A stretch of 64,000 bases of DNA from Anodontia alba (lineage: Eukaryota > Mollusca > Bivalvia > Lucinida > Lucinidae), in contig OZ024828.1 of assembly GCA_964016985.1 (NCBI GenBank), positions 10,940,610 to 11,004,609 on the forward strand, read 5' to 3'. A program made the position numbers and the translations under genes. This document shows positions 63,118-64,000 of the stretch, in pieces. Position 1 is the stretch's first letter, and each line of letters begins with the position of its first letter. The notes beneath the pieces are model-generated. The model worked only from the letters and a program-made list of their open reading frames with translations, was not told where the DNA came from and did not search any database.

Positions 63118-63212
63118 CTTCTATCTTTTTAGAGTAGATCCCTTTACAGAAAGGCTTGGTGTGCAGGAAAGCAAACAGGAAGTCACATAAGAAGTTGTAT
63201 CACTTGTAATCA
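63118..63212 (-). mobile_element. F7 left half, reverse orientation
   Basis: TTTTTAGAGTAGATCCCTTTAC, TTGGTGTGCAGGAAAGCAAAC, AGGAAGTCACATAAG. The other half is absent. Confidence 0.6.
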
Positions 63213-63299
63213 AAGCACTGACAGCACTGGTGGGTCGATTGTCTCTAAGTGTAGGCTGTGAAAATGGTCCTGAACGGAGACTTTCTTCTGTTTTATTTA

Positions 63300-63415
63300 A
63301 CCTTTAACTTCCTGTAATTTAAGCAAACAGTGCAGGCCCTGATCAGACGCCGCGTTTCGCGGCGTTTGATCCGAATCTGCACTGTTTGCCAATGTCCCAG
63401 TCCAGGTTTTACAGA
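63300..63415. mobile_element. F18 palindrome
   Basis: AAGCAAACAGTGCAGGCCC, GACGCCGCGTTTCGCGGCG centre, GAATCTGCACTGTTTGCC. Confidence 0.72.
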
Positions 63416-63441
63416 TAACCCTCGTAGTTTACACTGTACTC

Positions 63442-63530
63442 TGACGTCATAGCGACAAGACTAACGCGACTATAAATAACCGCTACCAGGATTTTGTGCA
63501 ACCCCGTGGCTGAATTTCATTGGTCAGTGA
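63442..63530 (+). promoter_or_regulatory. Weak promoter-like cluster (CRE, TATA, inverted CCAAT, E-box)
   Basis: TGACGTCA at 63442-63449, CTATAAATA at 63470-63478, ATTGG at 63519 and CACGTG at 63535. The order CRE then TATA about 25 bp later is promoter-like, but no gene can be shown downstream and the motifs are short. Confidence 0.15.
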
Positions 63531-63811
63531 TAACCACGTGGACAAATAAGAACATTTTGACGTTTGTATACTATGACCCGATTGTAAAAGAAAATGGACC
63601 CAAAAATAGCGGAAAATATACCAAGTGTAGACAGTCGCCTTACTGATATTTCAGTCTGGGCGAGACAATGATCGAACGTGATTTGAAACACTGTATAAAA
63701 GCCTGCAGATCAACGCCTGATGTTAGGAACAGAATCATGGCTTTTTCTGAAAAGAGTCCATCTTTAAATGAAGATAAGTGACAGATTTTAGGAAGAGGGG
63801 GCTAGTAACTT

Positions 63812-63900
63812 TGCTTTTCTTTGGTTTGCGGATCGTGTATATGTCTGTTATGGTCTGTTGGTTCTTCCTCTTGGTCTCATTAGTAGATTATGTTCTGTAG
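63812..63900 (+). repeat. Unclassified repeat shared with 46667-46858
   Basis: TTTGCTTTTCTTTGGTTTGC, GTCTGTTATGGTCTGTTGG, CTTCCTCTTGGTCTCATTAG; continues to GATTATGTTCTG. Inverse of the sequence right of the SINE at 46.6 kb. Confidence 0.55.
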
Positions 63901-64000
63901 TTGTGATCTCTTTCCTGGACATGTTCTACACTATTTGTGAAGTTTCAGCGGTAGCATTAACACCAGTTGTTGTAGACGTTGACCAACAGAAATACAGTCG

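Noticed and set aside
63721..63781. Short first exon ATGGCTTTTTCTGAAAAG with a nearby GT
   Set aside because: Fifteen codons then a stop; no evidence beyond chance.

Overview
The window looks like intergenic or intronic DNA of an animal, most likely a mollusc and probably a bivalve. This is inference from its AT-rich background, many di-, tri- and tetranucleotide arrays, a tRNA-headed SINE, Tc1/mariner, GIY-YIG-retroelement and LTR-like debris, and above all a dense population of short non-autonomous palindromic elements. I found no intact protein-coding gene, rRNA, functional tRNA, CRISPR array or bacterial-style operon. Apart from two retroelement-like peptides, the open frames are chance frames through repeats; the only transposase-like coding sequence is broken by stops.

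The dominant component is one family, called F1 here: about 280 bp, ends CATTACGAAAACACGCC (A end) and CATCACGAAAACACGCC (B end), and a central near-perfect hairpin with arms of about 48 bp. I count 22 copies plus one detached end, roughly a tenth of the window. Other families have the same design of terminal inverted repeats plus a central palindrome: F2 (GGGCCCAGTTGTTC ends, 5 copies), F3 (pogo-like CAGTCGA ends flanked by TA), F4 (CCCAGC-ended palindromes), F5 (GAGGTTATAAAA ends), F6 (AGACTGGCTCCAG ends), F7 (GGGAGACAA element), F8 (CAGCAGACGA element), F15 (AGCGAAGACTCAGATCAG palindromes, often dimers), and F16-F18 (AAACAGTGTAGA palindromes). F9 is a tRNA-derived SINE, with three copies still flanked by 11-14 bp target duplications. 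F10 is a second tRNA-headed repeat, present as a tandem pair. F12 is a TA-flanked CACTGTAAA element, F13 a repeat with a GCCTCGGCGAGGC core, and F14 a 0.84-1.06 kb tandem pair.

Layout: 0-0.8 kb, 38-bp minisatellite interrupted by F2; 1.5-10 kb, palindromes, an ACAT array and five F1 copies, one between 174-bp direct repeats; 10.7-17.2 kb, a LINE-like 3' end, F3, F2, F1 and nested F15/F1; 17.7-24.3 kb, a GA array, F15, a SINE, F5-F7 and a cluster of AAACAGTG palindromes; 24.4-25.0 kb, a 40-bp satellite; 26-33.7 kb, F3, a SINE broken by F1, tetranucleotide arrays and nested F15/F1; 34-37 kb, a 31-bp satellite, a GIY-YIG-retroelement fragment and a Tc1/mariner pseudogene; 37.8-42.8 kb, F13 carrying an LTR-like insert and the F10 pair, a 1.1-kb minisatellite and the F14 pair; 43-54.4 kb, ten more F1 copies, a SINE with a perfect target duplication, LTR-like tandem units, a second GIY-YIG fragment and a GATC-rich array; 54.4-64 kb, F15/F18 palindromes, F12, an F3-like element, a SINE, F5, F2 abutting an F1 deletion copy, and mostly unrecognised sequence to the end.

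No genes can be said to work together. What the window does record is element biology: nested insertions let empty sites be reconstructed, and a similar hairpin core turns up in families with unrelated ends.
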